From positions 1 through 43,793 of IMG/VR virus record IMGVR_UViG_3300046005_001312: a stretch of 43,793 bases of DNA. One strand, 5' to 3'. A program made the translations under genes and the position numbers. The stretch's first letter is position 1. Each line of letters begins with the position of its first letter. Under the pieces are notes generated by a model that was not told the origin of the DNA, made no database searches, and worked only from the letters and a program-made list of their open reading frames with translations. The stretch comes from a virus. Below, piece by piece: positions 19,430 through 28,859 of this stretch.

Positions 19430-22400
19430 GCCGCCGGCCGCATCGCTTGCAAGCGGGTCTCGGCCAGGATGGCGTCGAGCTTCTCGACCATCTTCTCAAT
19501 CAGCCCGCCCAACACCGCCGTTTGTTGCGCCTCCGATGCGCGAATGGCGGCCGCAACGATATCCTCTGGCGACTGCGACACGGCGCCGCGAAGCACTGCT
19601 TGGACCGACGCGAAGTCTGTCGCGTATTGCTGGCCAGAGCCGAACAGATTGCGGGACGATCCTAGAAGCTGATCCGCCGCCGCTGGTAGCTGCGAGAGTG
19701 CATTAAAGTCGCCTTCGCCTATGCCAGCCGCGATCGACTGGAAATTGCCCAACGCGAGGCTGTATTGCGCCCGGCCGGTCATGGGGGATTTGTCGCTAAA
19801 CGGCAACGACGCGGCGTAGTCGGCGATGCTCGTGATCGTGGCGAGGGCGTTTTGTTCCGCGCGCGCGCGAACGGCCAGCGAGGATTGGTCGGACTGGATC
19901 GCTTGGGAGTTGAATTGCGTAAGGAGGGCAAGACGTTCTTCGTAAAGCGCGCTTTCAAGAAACGCCATTTGGCTCAGATAACGCTCAGAGGTTTTGCCGC
20001 TGTCCCCGAGAATAGCGAGCAGTTCGGCGGAATAGCTTTCCCGTTCTTGCCTTGCCCGCGCGTCAAATTCGGTAAGTGTCGCGTCAAAAGCAATACGCGG
20101 GTTATTATCGTTGACTGCTTTTGCGCGCCGGTAGCGCATGTCTAGCGACATTTGAGATTGGTCTAGGACTTCGCTCACGGATTTCCACGCCGTGGCAATC
20201 GCCGTAGCGCGCGCGGCCGTTAGCTCGTGCTCGGCATGGCCAAGCTCGCGCGCCCTGTCCAGGGCGTCGTCGAACCGGCGGCTCAATACGGCTATTGTTC
20301 CCTCGAGAGACCCGAGGCCATAGGTCGTTTCGGTCTTGCCGAGGGCGATCAGCGCCGGGGCTGTGTCGTTGACGAACGTCGTGATGCGCGCAACAGTCGC
20401 TTGCAGGTCTTCCAGGTTGGCGAATGCCTTGTTCTGCAATGCGCGGTTGAGTGTGCTTTCGGTGCTGCTGAACCGCAGCTCCCCGAACGCATCCGCGATG
20501 GATCCGGGGCGGCCGTCACCCTGTCCGAAATTCAGCCACGTTCCGCTATTGCCACCGATGATGCGCTGCTGGCCGAAATTGTCGGCCGATACACCGTTCG
20601 CAATGCGGAGGTTGCTTGCCGCGAGGACGGAATTGATCTGCGCGGTCTGCTGTTGCAGCGCGGCAACCTCTTGGGTCACGTCCACTATCTGCGAGAACGT
20701 CTGGCCGACGGATAGCATTCCGTCCGTCGCGTTTAGGCCGGTGGCGGAGAACGGCGTTGCTTTCTTGGGGCCGATCAGGCCGCCGCCGCCGCCGCCCAAT
20801 AGGCCGCCGAGGAGGCCGCCTAGGACAGTCCCGATACCCGGGAAAAGGAATGTGCCAGCAAGCGCACCAGCGCCCGCACCCAGGCCGGCGCCGATCATGG
20901 GTGCCGGCCCGACCTTGCCGAGAGACGACTGCAACAGCCCGCCAGCGAGGGAACCGGCGCCGAAACCGAGGCCAACGCCAGACAGCATCCCACCGATCGT
21001 TGCGCCGCCCTGTGCCGCCAGGACGGACGACGGAGCCGCCGGGCCGAATGCACCGCCCATGCCCGCGAGCGCCGTGTTGGTGGCAGTGCCGAGGCTGACG
21101 CCATTGATCCCGGTGGATAGGAGGCTAGAGATACTGCCCCCAAGGTTCCCGAGGATGCCATTCGACCCCGTAAGACCGAGATATTCCCCAATCCCGGACA
21201 GCTTGCCCGCGAAATCCGTCAGACCCAGCGCATCCGTGATTCCGCCGAACGTCGAGGCATTCGACGCGGCGTTCATGATGTTCAGGCCGCCGGTTGCTTG
21301 GCCGGACACGCCCGCATTGCCGGCCAGTGTTCCCAGTCCAGTCCACAGGCTATTGCGCTGCTGCCCTCCGAACGAATTGAGGATCGGATTGACGACCGCA
21401 AGCTGGGCAATGCTGGTCGCAACCGATCCCATGACCGATCGGACTATATTGGAGAAGCTGACCGCCGCGCCTTTGCCGGACAGGAACGCGTCGACAATGC
21501 CTTGCCCGAGGCGGTCGAACGCGGTCGAAAGGATATCCGTGACAGCCTGCACCGAGGATTGGATGTGCCTAAATTCCTCGGCCGCGCGACCAGAACGGAT
21601 AAAGCTGTCCGATAAACGGCTAACCGTCGCGTCGTATTCCTTCATTCCCGGCTCTAGCTTTTCCTTCAACGCAGCCGCGTGGGCTTTCTCTTGCGCTTGC
21701 AGAAGGTTCAGGCTTTCGGCCGTGCCATCATATGCCGCGTTGATACGCAGTTGGGCATCGGTGGCTTCGTTGAGATCGCGGATTTGTTCGTTGAGTTTGT
21801 TTCCGCCTTTCGCGTTGTCGAGCGTAATGATTTTGTCAGTTAAACGCTCGACCTCATCCGCATAGGCTTTCGTGCCCCGCGTCAGACCATTGGATATCGC
21901 CTTCGCCTCGGCCTCGCGTGCCGCCGTGATTTTCACAACCTCGGCACGATTGACGCCATAGGCTGCGCTCAATCGTTGCTCTGCCGCGATTTGGCTGTCG
22001 TAGGTGTCGGCGGCTTTCTCTAGACCCGTGCGGTGGGTTTCGTTCTTCTTGATTAGGTCCGCAATCGACTTCTCATTTGCGGCAATGGCGCGCGTGTAGT
22101 CGTTGATGAGCGCCTTATTGCCCTCAACGGCGGGATCGAGTTCTTTGAGCGCGGCGCGGTATTTGTCTGTCCTGATGGTGAGGGCCGCTATTTTGCCGGC
22201 ATCAGAAGCGCCGGCATCAGACGCAGCATGAGCTGCGAGAGACTTCCCCGCATCCGGCGCGGCCATGCTTCCGCCGGCACCGCCACCAGACAAAGGCGGG
22301 ATGACATTGGACGCGGGCGGAACCTCGGCACGCGCCCGGTCTATCAACGACGCCTCGCGAGCGCGATATTCTGCAAGCGCCGCGTTCATGGACTGCCGGC

Positions 22401-23820
22401 GCTGATCCGCCAGCCGGCCGGTTCCTGTTTCTGCCGCTAGAGAATCCTCAACCGTCCTGATTTGACGGCCAACGCCTACGATCTCTTGGCTTAGTTCGGC
22501 GCCCGTGTTCCCGAACATCGCGCCGGAAATGGCGCGAACATCCCTCGCCAACTGCGACATGACGGCCACGACCGGGCCGCTGTTCACAATCTTCGTCATG
22601 AACGCGTCCCAGCCGTTGGCAAGAGCGCGAAACGCCGTCTCCATCGGGGAAAGGGCTTGTTCGTTTAGCCCCGCCACCCGGTCTTTCAACAACCGGAACG
22701 CTTCGTCCGCCGCCTTCGCCTTGTCCCCATGCTCCGTCATTACGCGGATGTTGGCGACCTGTTGGGCCGTGAGCAAGTTGAAGGCTTCATCCAGTTTCAT
22801 GATGCCCTCGAAGCTCCCCTTGGAAGCCTCGGTCAGCAACTGGAATGTTTCGGATATAGATTTACCAGACCCCGCCGCCACATCCGCCCCCAACCCGACA
22901 ATCCGGCCGATGGCGCCGCCGGACAGCGACGGATTGCGAGCAAGAGCAGTCACCGCAGCCTGTGCATCGGCCGCAGCAACGCCCTGTTGCTTGAGTTGGG
23001 TGATGTAGCCTTGAAGCTGTCCGGTAGACAATTCCGCCGAACGGCCAACGCCAGCAATGGCAACGCCTAAATCACGCTGCTGGCCTTCCAGTTCTGACGA
23101 CCGGGACGCAACGGCGTAGATGGCCAGACCGAACCCAACCATGCCGGCCGTCGCGGCAATGATGCCAGCGTTCGCCGCAATCATTCCGCCGATGGATTTC
23201 GCCACGGCGCCGATGGACGTGTTGGACACGGCCATCACCTGTCCGATCTGGCCACCCTGTTGGATGAAAGTGGTCATAATCGGCGCGCCGGACGCCAACT
23301 GCTGGAACACGTCAATCGACTGAATGCCGAGTTGACGGACTGCGAAGGAGGCTTGGTTTGTCGTCGTGGCGAATTTGGCGGTTGACGCGCCGGCCGTCGT
23401 CAATGACGTAGATACAGCGGTGCCGGCTTGAGCAAAGCGTTGCTCTACAGCCGCGCCGTATGCGTTAATCTTCGCTGTTGTCTGGTCAAACAGAACATTC
23501 AGCCGCGCAAGGTCTTGCTGCTGGCGTGCTTGCGTGATTTCGCCACGCTGATAGGCGTCATTGACGGCGTTGATGCGCGACGCGTGGGCCGCCTCGGCTC
23601 GCTCTAGGCGAGATGCAGCCGCCGCCGCTCCGTCGATGTTTCGAACGATGCGGTCATATGTCTGCGAAGAACGCTTAAGAACCTGATCGGTCGCATTTGT
23701 TGCGGTGCCGAGGCTTTCCATCGCCTTGGCCGCACCCAGCAACGCGGCTTCGTCCGCCTTCGCCTGAGCGGCAACCTTGCTCGCATATTCTACGCGGAGG
23801 GTTTCGACTGATACCGCCAT
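19426..23820 (-). CDS. Tail tape measure protein
   Basis: At 1464 residues this is the longest gene, as expected for the ruler of tail length. The N-terminal 200 residues are helical with coiled-coil text (ASRINAVNDAYQRGEITQAR). A TMP family region follows (RQLGIQSIDVFQQLASGAPI). Hydrophobic segments occur near residues 210-235 (IIAATAGMVGFGLAIYAVAS) and in the Gly/Leu-rich stretch FPGIGTVLGGLLGGLLGGGG. At about 0.15 nm per residue it predicts a tail near 200-220 nm. It lies after the tail assembly genes, the usual order. The long open frame on the opposite strand is a shadow. Confidence 0.9.
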   Translation of the reverse strand: MAVSVETLRVEYASKVAAQAKADEAALLGAAKAMESLGTATNATDQVLKRSSQTYDRIVRNIDGAAAAASRLERAEAAHASRINAVNDAYQRGEITQARQQQDLARLNVLFDQTTAKINAYGAAVEQRFAQAGTAVSTSLTTAGASTAKFATTTNQASFAVRQLGIQSIDVFQQLASGAPIMTTFIQQGGQIGQVMAVSNTSIGAVAKSIGGMIAANAGIIAATAGMVGFGLAIYAVASRSSELEGQQRDLGVAIAGVGRSAELSTGQLQGYITQLKQQGVAAADAQAAVTALARNPSLSGGAIGRIVGLGADVAAGSGKSISETFQLLTEASKGSFEGIMKLDEAFNLLTAQQVANIRVMTEHGDKAKAADEAFRLLKDRVAGLNEQALSPMETAFRALANGWDAFMTKIVNSGPVVAVMSQLARDVRAISGAMFGNTGAELSQEIVGVGRQIRTVEDSLAAETGTGRLADQRRQSMNAALAEYRAREASLIDRARAEVPPASNVIPPLSGGGAGGSMAAPDAGKSLAAHAASDAGASDAGKIAALTIRTDKYRAALKELDPAVEGNKALINDYTRAIAANEKSIADLIKKNETHRTGLEKAADTYDSQIAAEQRLSAAYGVNRAEVVKITAAREAEAKAISNGLTRGTKAYADEVERLTDKIITLDNAKGGNKLNEQIRDLNEATDAQLRINAAYDGTAESLNLLQAQEKAHAAALKEKLEPGMKEYDATVSRLSDSFIRSGRAAEEFRHIQSSVQAVTDILSTAFDRLGQGIVDAFLSGKGAAVSFSNIVRSVMGSVATSIAQLAVVNPILNSFGGQQRNSLWTGLGTLAGNAGVSGQATGGLNIMNAASNASTFGGITDALGLTDFAGKLSGIGEYLGLTGSNGILGNLGGSISSLLSTGINGVSLGTATNTALAGMGGAFGPAAPSSVLAAQGGATIGGMLSGVGLGFGAGSLAGGLLQSSLGKVGPAPMIGAGLGAGAGALAGTFLFPGIGTVLGGLLGGLLGGGGGGLIGPKKATPFSATGLNATDGMLSVGQTFSQIVDVTQEVAALQQQTAQINSVLAASNLRIANGVSADNFGQQRIIGGNSGTWLNFGQGDGRPGSIADAFGELRFSSTESTLNRALQNKAFANLEDLQATVARITTFVNDTAPALIALGKTETTYGLGSLEGTIAVLSRRFDDALDRARELGHAEHELTAARATAIATAWKSVSEVLDQSQMSLDMRYRRAKAVNDNNPRIAFDATLTEFDARARQERESYSAELLAILGDSGKTSERYLSQMAFLESALYEERLALLTQFNSQAIQSDQSSLAVRARAEQNALATITSIADYAASLPFSDKSPMTGRAQYSLALGNFQSIAAGIGEGDFNALSQLPAAADQLLGSSRNLFGSGQQYATDFASVQAVLRGAVSQSPEDIVAAAIRASEAQQTAVLGGLIEKMVEKLDAILAETRLQAMRPAA

Positions 23821-23821
23821 A

Positions 23822-24538
23822 TCAGCGGCTCAACGAAATGGTAAGGGCCGGATAAGTCACCTGCTGCCCTTTCTGAGTATCGCGCCGAGGCATCAAAAAT
23901 GCCCGACCTTGACGAAATGCGCTGGATCGGCGGCTCTGTTGCACCGGGGTGCGGTGAGCGTGGCCCTGCAGGATGTATGGCGTCTCGTATCCTAACGTCG
24001 CAAAGGACGCTGGTAGGAATACGAACGTCTTGCCGAAATAGGTGTTCTGGTATTTCCGAAGCAGTCGTTGCCGCGCCCGCTCAATCGGATGGGCGGGAAC
24101 GCTTAACTTCATGGCGCCAACTTCAACCTTCCGCGCGTAGGGAAGCGGGTTGACGATCATCACATCCGCATCAAGCGGTATGTCCTCATAGTCGCCAGTC
24201 CACGGCTTGCCGTTTACGGCCAAGGTCCAAGCCCGAACAAAGTCGCCATCATCCATCGGGGACGCCATGGCGAGTTGAAGCATCGACTCGCGGATGATTT
24301 TGTCCCACGAGTTGAACCGATACTCGACGGCCCCACCCGGCCGCGTGGTTTCCTCTCGTGCGCCTTCCCGACCGTCAACGAACGTGTCGTAACGTTCCGA
24401 CGCGCGCCCGGACTGGATAACCTCATCACGGTAGCCACGCGCGGCGATGGCAAACTTCCGCGCGTTGGCTTCCAATGTCAGGTTCGCATCGACAAATTCG
24501 CGGATCGTGCGAGCAACGGTTAGGTGGTTGCTCGCCAT
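23822..24538 (-). CDS. Tail morphogenesis protein, unassigned
   Basis: This 238-residue protein lies between the tail chaperone and tape measure genes. It has a helical start (VARTIREFVDANLTLEANAR), a central segment with WDKIIRESMLQLAMASPMDD, and a basic C-terminus. No family is recognised. It may be a tail completion or minor tail component; position is the only argument. Gaps of one and three bases separate it from its neighbours. Confidence 0.65.
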   Translation of the reverse strand: MASNHLTVARTIREFVDANLTLEANARKFAIAARGYRDEVIQSGRASERYDTFVDGREGAREETTRPGGAVEYRFNSWDKIIRESMLQLAMASPMDDGDFVRAWTLAVNGKPWTGDYEDIPLDADVMIVNPLPYARKVEVGAMKLSVPAHPIERARQRLLRKYQNTYFGKTFVFLPASFATLGYETPYILQGHAHRTPVQQSRRSSAFRQGRAFLMPRRDTQKGQQVTYPALTISLSR

Positions 24539-24541
24539 CCG

Positions 24542-24961
24542 TCACGACCTCGGCTTGTTCTTGTCCACCCACCACGGAATGAAGACGCCATCCATGGACT
24601 GGATGCAGTAATCCAGCATGTCCCGGTCATCGTCCGAATAACCGTGGCCGTCGCACCATGAACGCACCGCAGTCCATGCGATTTTGCCAGGAACGGACCG
24701 GATCATGACCCCGCCCATTCCAGTCCCGACGCCCGTAACGACGTGCGGGCGTTCATCACCGAGGCGCCACCACGCTTCCCATATCCAGTCGAGATGCGGG
24801 ATGTTGTTCGCGACTTCTTCCACCTGTAGCCGCAACTCCGCGACCTCATGCGCGAAAACCTCGCCCGCGTCCGGTTCCTCCGCAATTAGCCGTTCAACCT
24901 CGGCCAGCCGCGAAGCCGCTTCACCGCCCCCGGCTAGATGGTTTCGGAGGCGGTCACAGAG
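24542..24961 (-). CDS. Tail assembly chaperone, frameshifted (T-like) part
   Basis: This frame lies -1 relative to the preceding chaperone gene and has no good start of its own (only a TTG at 24835 inside the open frame). It is open from the GGGAAAC site, giving LCDRLRNHLAGGGEAASRLA and continuing through PHLDWIWEAWWRLGDERP to PRS. With the upstream 147 codons it would form a fusion of about 286 residues, as for lambda gpGT. The T part usually binds tail tube and tape measure during assembly. The end coordinates are those of the expected -1 product. Confidence 0.75.
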   Translation of the reverse strand, partial: LCDRLRNHLAGGGEAASRLAEVERLIAEEPDAGEVFAHEVAELRLQVEEVANNIPHLDWIWEAWWRLGDERPHVVTGVGTGMGGVMIRSVPGKIAWTAVRSWCDGHGYSDDDRDMLDYCIQSMDGVFIPWWVDKNKPRS

Positions 24962-25401
24962 TTTCCCGCGTTGGCCTGCATGAGCGCCGAACGATCGCCC
25001 GTGACTTCAGCCGCCGCCGCCTGGGCCAGTTGCAGAAACAGCCGGTTCGCCTCGGGTTCCAGAAGCAGCGCCCGAAACGTGTCCTTGCTCACCGCAGGGC
25101 CGTCGTCGGTTTCCACCAAGCCCCGAACATCAAGGAAGCATTCATCCGCCAGCGCGCGACCGAGGCACAAATCCTCGACCGACGGCGGCAGTGTATCCAC
25201 AGACACCATCAACGCGCCGGGGTCGGTCTTGCGGTTGATCTCGCGCACACGCTCCATCCGAAGACGCTGGAACGTGTCGCGATATCGCGCCGTAAAGCCT
25301 CGGGTCTTGATCTCGAACGGCTCGCCGTCGACTTCAACGGTTACCCACCGCCCATCGTTGATCCGGTCCGCATCCAATTGGATGCGCTTGAGAGACGCCA
25401 C
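24934..25401 (-). CDS. Tail assembly chaperone (G-like)
   Basis: This 155-residue protein lies between the tail tube gene and the tape measure region. It has an N-terminal beta segment (RWVTVEVDGEPFEIKTRGFT) and a helical body (DTFQRLRMERVREI; FLQLAQAAAAEVTGD), as in G-type chaperones. A GGGAAAC slippery site near the end allows a share of ribosomes to shift -1 into the T-like frame. The terminated and extended forms probably act together to load the tape measure and tail tube. Confidence 0.78.
   Translation of the reverse strand: MASLKRIQLDADRINDGRWVTVEVDGEPFEIKTRGFTARYRDTFQRLRMERVREINRKTDPGALMVSVDTLPPSVEDLCLGRALADECFLDVRGLVETDDGPAVSKDTFRALLLEPEANRLFLQLAQAAAAEVTGDRSALMQANAGNSVTASETI
24961..24967 (-). 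other. -1 ribosomal frameshift site GGGAAAC
   Basis: In the zero frame the codons read GCG GGA AAC, so the heptamer is G_GGA_AAC, a canonical X_XXY_YYZ slippery site close to lambda's GGGAAAG. It lies 24 bases before the zero-frame TAG, and the -1 frame is open for 139 codons beyond it. Confidence 0.8.
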
Positions 25402-25413
25402 AGGTTGCTCCTA

Positions 25414-26901
25414 TCAGTTTTCGACATATTCGAAACGGTCCAGCGTAATCATCGCGCTGGTCACATCTTCATCCTTGGACGCGCGCCACGAGAGTGGCAG
25501 AATCACGTCCACGTTCCGGCCGCTCGCGTTCGGGCTGCCATCGCCCGCGAAGAACAGACGCGGGACAGCGAATACGAGTGCCTGCTTGGAAAGGCTGTTG
25601 TAGACCGCGCTCGCCAGAGACGTTGCCGTGCCAGCGAGATACTTGGTCAGCAGCGCGTTGTCGCCGAAGTAGGGTTCGATCGTGCCGGTCACGTCCAGCG
25701 CATGGCCGGTGATGCCCTGCGCGTATTCCGTGTCGATTGCGTCGATCATCGTGCTGTTGTTGTTCAGGACGATGGTCATCGCGCGCACGAAATTCGGGGT
25801 CCCGAGGGTGGACCCGCCTTCCGTGAGCCGACCGACATGCACGCGCGTCACGAACGCCGGGAAGTCGGACAGGTCGAGGGTTGCATCGGGGCTGGCATCC
25901 AGCGCCGAGGTGCTGACGGACCCGCCCATGCCCTGATACGTGTTCGCGACCGTGATCGGCTGATTGAGCGCGAAGTTGTAGGTCTGCTGGGCAACGACCA
26001 TGCCGGGATGGACGAAATAGTTTGGCGTGCCCTGGCCGAGAAACCCGCGCTCGATGGTCTGACCGACCTGCGTGGTTCCGTTCTTGATCTGGTCGCCGAT
26101 CCACACCTTGATCGTCTTGCCGGTGCCGCTGTCCGTGGTCCATCCCGTGGGGCGGTGATCCAGAGGAATAGCCGTGGCGGTGATGGTGCCGGAAATGCGC
26201 GCCCATCCGTTCAGGGCCGCCGTGGCGAACTTGTCGCCCGTCGCGGTGCCGCCGATCTTGATCCACTGGCCAACCGCGAGGCCGAGGGTGGTGAAATCGA
26301 GAGCCGTGGAACCGAGGCCGGTTGCCGTGGCGGTGATATCGGCCGAGGCGCCCTGGAACCCGACGACCTTCATGCGGGCCGCTGCCGCCGGGGCGGCTTC
26401 ATCAGTCAAGCCGGCGCCGACAAAGGCCGGGACCGTGGCGCTGCCCGTGGTGCATTTTGCCACCACGTTGTTGCCGGTGACCCCGAACCCCGTGAGCCTC
26501 ACCAGTTGCCCGGCAACGAACGCCGTCCCGGTGGTGCAGGTCACGACCTCGCCAGTCGTTGCGACGGCGGTGATGACGCTATCGGCGGTGCCATCGTTGA
26601 ACCGCGTCGCCGTGTTCGTGAACGCGTTGTAGAACGCAGACCGGATGTCCACATCGTTCGGGCTGTCCGGGAACGGATACAGCATGTCATACGGCATGTC
26701 GCCGCTGGATTGCTTGCCGATCCGCAGCACGTCCGACGACATGCGATCCGAACGCATCTCGCCACTCTCGGCGAACGTCGGAACGAGATTGAGCGTCTCG
26801 CCATTGACGCGGCGGAGACGCATACGCGGCGTGCCGGGCGTGGTCCCGACAGTAGTTTCCAGGACCGACGTGATCTGGGTGCGGTTAGACGAGGGCATCA
26901 T
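25414..26901 (-). CDS. Major tail tube protein
   Basis: This 495-residue protein has the N-terminus of phage tail tube proteins (TSVLETTVGTTPGTPRMRLR, then SGEMRSDRMSSDVLRIG). A large central Ig-like or insert region (residues about 110-250) is followed by tube domain segments (DFPAFVTRVHVGRLTEGG, TIVLNNNSTMIDAID). It is long for a tail tube, which suggests decorating insertions. Two adjacent ATG codons (26901, 26898) overlap the preceding gene by 17 bases in another frame. Confidence 0.82.
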   Translation of the reverse strand: MMPSSNRTQITSVLETTVGTTPGTPRMRLRRVNGETLNLVPTFAESGEMRSDRMSSDVLRIGKQSSGDMPYDMLYPFPDSPNDVDIRSAFYNAFTNTATRFNDGTADSVITAVATTGEVVTCTTGTAFVAGQLVRLTGFGVTGNNVVAKCTTGSATVPAFVGAGLTDEAAPAAAARMKVVGFQGASADITATATGLGSTALDFTTLGLAVGQWIKIGGTATGDKFATAALNGWARISGTITATAIPLDHRPTGWTTDSGTGKTIKVWIGDQIKNGTTQVGQTIERGFLGQGTPNYFVHPGMVVAQQTYNFALNQPITVANTYQGMGGSVSTSALDASPDATLDLSDFPAFVTRVHVGRLTEGGSTLGTPNFVRAMTIVLNNNSTMIDAIDTEYAQGITGHALDVTGTIEPYFGDNALLTKYLAGTATSLASAVYNSLSKQALVFAVPRLFFAGDGSPNASGRNVDVILPLSWRASKDEDVTSAMITLDRFEYVEN

Positions 26902-27115
26902 CGTTCTCCAAGTTCACAGGCGGGACCGTCACCGCACCCGCGCGGCGCATCTTCAACGGCTCAACCGGGGCATCCGGCTTTTCCTCTTGGATCAGACCGG
27001 AATTGACCCAATCCTCCGCCGACACCGGACCGTCGATTTCATCGGCCGTCACAACCTGCCCGACCGAGAAACGGCGCGACGGACTGTTGAACGGCCGCAA
27101 CACTGCGTATCGCAT
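26885..27115 (-). CDS. Small neck/tail protein, unassigned
   Basis: This 76-residue protein starts MRYAVLRPFNSPSRRFSVGQ and has a beta-barrel-like first half (a VVTADEIDG turn) and an acidic tail. Proteins of this size and position, between tail terminator and tail tube, occur in many HK97-like phages without a known role. Its end overlaps the tail tube start. Confidence 0.6.
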   Translation of the reverse strand: MRYAVLRPFNSPSRRFSVGQVVTADEIDGPVSAEDWVNSGLIQEEKPDAPVEPLKMRRAGAVTVPPVNLENDDALV

Positions 27116-27116
27116 G

Positions 27117-27668
27117 TCACGCGTCCCTGACTGTTAAAGTGATCGTCCGCGCGGCGGACTGTGTAACAGGGGTTCCGAATGTCCCTGATCGCACCTTCAT
27201 GTATTGGTAGCCGGCCCATTGATCGAGGTTGGTTGTGCGGTGCATCTTCCCCGCCACCACATCCAACTGGACCGAAGCGCCCGCCTCGGTGACCAACTCG
27301 TAATACGTGATACCGTCTTGCGAGACCTGAAACGTCAGGTCCGCGTCATCCCATCCAGCCGGGACAATGATTGCCAGAATTGGCCGCCGTTGCAGCGTGA
27401 CAGCCGCCGAAAGCGACCCGCCCAACGCAATGGTTGTCGTCAGGTCGTAATAGTTCACGTCTATCAACTCCCGCAGCACAAGCGTATCGAAGGGCTTAGG
27501 TCCGGTCACTTCCTCACGTTCAAGAGCCACGCGCACCAGCCCGCCGACCGTATCGCCGTCCGGGTCGGTCACAACGGAACCGTCAACATCCGCGAGCACA
27601 AAGTCAGGACGAATGCGGCGGGTGTCCGTCTCGAAAGACGACGTTGCCCGCCATTCAACCTCGGCCAT
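27117..27668 (-). CDS. Beta-sandwich structural protein
   Basis: This 183-residue protein starts at the ATG at 27668, overlapping the tail terminator gene stop by one base. The C-terminal part reads as a discoidin/Ig-like sandwich: RRPILAIIVPAGWDDADLTF, then DQWAGYQYMKVRSG and a terminal SAARTITLTVRD. The order of strands resembles the smaller protein at 28470-28859. It may decorate the neck or tail. The role is not established. Confidence 0.6.
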   Translation of the reverse strand: MAEVEWRATSSFETDTRRIRPDFVLADVDGSVVTDPDGDTVGGLVRVALEREEVTGPKPFDTLVLRELIDVNYYDLTTTIALGGSLSAAVTLQRRPILAIIVPAGWDDADLTFQVSQDGITYYELVTEAGASVQLDVVAGKMHRTTNLDQWAGYQYMKVRSGTFGTPVTQSAARTITLTVRDA

Positions 27669-28096
27669 TAGTTCAGGTCCCACTCCACGGACAGGGACAC
27701 CCGATAATAGTTCCCGTTGTCGTCGCCGGGGCCGCCAACATCACCAGTGAAATTGCCGAATTTCAGGTCGGGAGCGATTTGGACGCCCCGGAACAACTCA
27801 ACCATCGCGTCGGCATACTGGTCTGACAGGTCAACGCTGCCATCGGCGCTTGTCGGAGTGTAGATATGGAAGAAGACTAGCCCGTCTTCGCGCCATAGAT
27901 TGGTTGCCCGGCTCTCGCTGCCGATGGACGCCTGATACGTGCTGTTATGAGTGATTTCGACAAACACATACGGCCGAAGGTTGCCGCCGGCAGATAGCGG
28001 GGGCGCGGTATCGGTGGTCTGATAAACAAGCGGCGTGGTCGTCCAGTTGGCCTCTATGCGTTCCTTTACGGCAGCCCTGACGACAGCCCGTGACAT
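27668..28096 (-). CDS. Tail terminator-like protein
   Basis: This 142-residue protein has the pattern of phage tail terminators: an N-terminal helix with AVVRAAVKERIEANW, a strand with YVFVEITHNSTYQAS, a long hairpin, and GLVFFHIYTP followed by a helix with QYADAMVELFRG. The protein would cap the tail tube and join the head. Position between head closure and tail tube genes supports this. Confidence 0.72.
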   Translation of the reverse strand: MSRAVVRAAVKERIEANWTTTPLVYQTTDTAPPLSAGGNLRPYVFVEITHNSTYQASIGSESRATNLWREDGLVFFHIYTPTSADGSVDLSDQYADAMVELFRGVQIAPDLKFGNFTGDVGGPGDDNGNYYRVSLSVEWDLN

Positions 28097-28473
28097 TATC
28101 CGCGCACCGTGACGTTGATCCGGTGCAAATCGCCATCGACGTAGACCGGATCAGCCGCCTCGATGTTGCGCGGGCGGCCCATTATGATGATCTTGTCGTT
28201 CTTCTTCGGCACCCGAACATCCAACCCATTCGGCGGACTGGTCACAGGCTGCCCGCCCGGCCACTGCGCCCGCTCAATGTCGGTTGCTGAAAGGATCACC
28301 AGACTATCCCCCTGGATGATACCGCCCGCCAGTTCGTCCGCCCTGTAGCCCCGCACCAGCGCCCGGCATGTGCAATCGACGTTCGCTTGGTTCGTGGTGC
28401 CGGTGGTGCGACGGAGGGTCACGTCCTGGCCGAATGAGGCGAGCATGGCGTCTAGGTCGGATTGGAAGGTCAC
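28096..28473 (-). CDS. Head-tail joining (head closure-like) protein
   Basis: The GTG at 28473 overlaps the preceding stop by four bases; the longer frame is a shadow. The 125-residue product is a beta-barrel type seen in head closure proteins: SFGQDVTLRRTTGTTNQANV near the start, then the RGYRADELAGGIIQGDSLVI hairpin and a final DGDLHRINVTVRG strand. It probably seals the connector. Its end overlaps the tail terminator by one base. Confidence 0.68.
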   Translation of the reverse strand: MTFQSDLDAMLASFGQDVTLRRTTGTTNQANVDCTCRALVRGYRADELAGGIIQGDSLVILSATDIERAQWPGGQPVTSPPNGLDVRVPKKNDKIIIMGRPRNIEAADPVYVDGDLHRINVTVRG

Positions 28474-28859
28474 GTCACATGAACCCGAACCGCCAGCGCC
28501 CCGCTTGCCCATGTGCCTGTTGACGTAATGACCGCCCGCAATTCCGTTCCAAGCCAATTCAGAACCGAGTTAGCGGACAGAGTGGCAAACGCGGCGGGCG
28601 TGGCCGCTGTGGATACGAGCGTGCATGATTTGGCGCCGGCCGCCGCGAAGTCGATGGAGGCAATCTCTCGCCATACCCCGGCGGAACCCATGCGCGACTG
28701 GATCAGCGCAACCGCCGTTGATCCGCCCGTGCCAGAGAACGTTGCCTCGAATGTGGCGCGCGTCATGCCGTCTAGGTTGGTGATGGCGGTGAACGCCTGC
28801 GCCGTGATGGCGGTGGTGATGGTTTCGGATGCGAGGCTGTAGACGCCGGGGATTGCCAT
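28470..28859 (-). CDS. Small beta-sandwich structural protein
   Basis: This 129-residue protein is rich in Ala, Thr and Ser and shows alternating strands (TRATFEATFSGTGGSTAVAL, VLNWLGTELRAVI). It resembles in style the C-terminal part of the 27117-27668 protein. It may be a head or neck decoration. No family is named. Confidence 0.6.
   Translation of the reverse strand: MAIPGVYSLASETITTAITAQAFTAITNLDGMTRATFEATFSGTGGSTAVALIQSRMGSAGVWREIASIDFAAAGAKSCTLVSTAATPAAFATLSANSVLNWLGTELRAVITSTGTWASGALAVRVHVT

Noticed and set aside
20336-21865. 509-codon plus-strand frame inside the tape measure gene
   Set aside because: Pro/Arg/Ala-rich antisense shadow of a clear tape measure protein.
25030-27006. 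658-codon plus-strand frame across the tail tube and chaperone genes
   Set aside because: Antisense shadow with Arg/His/Gly-rich text; the minus-strand genes are well supported.
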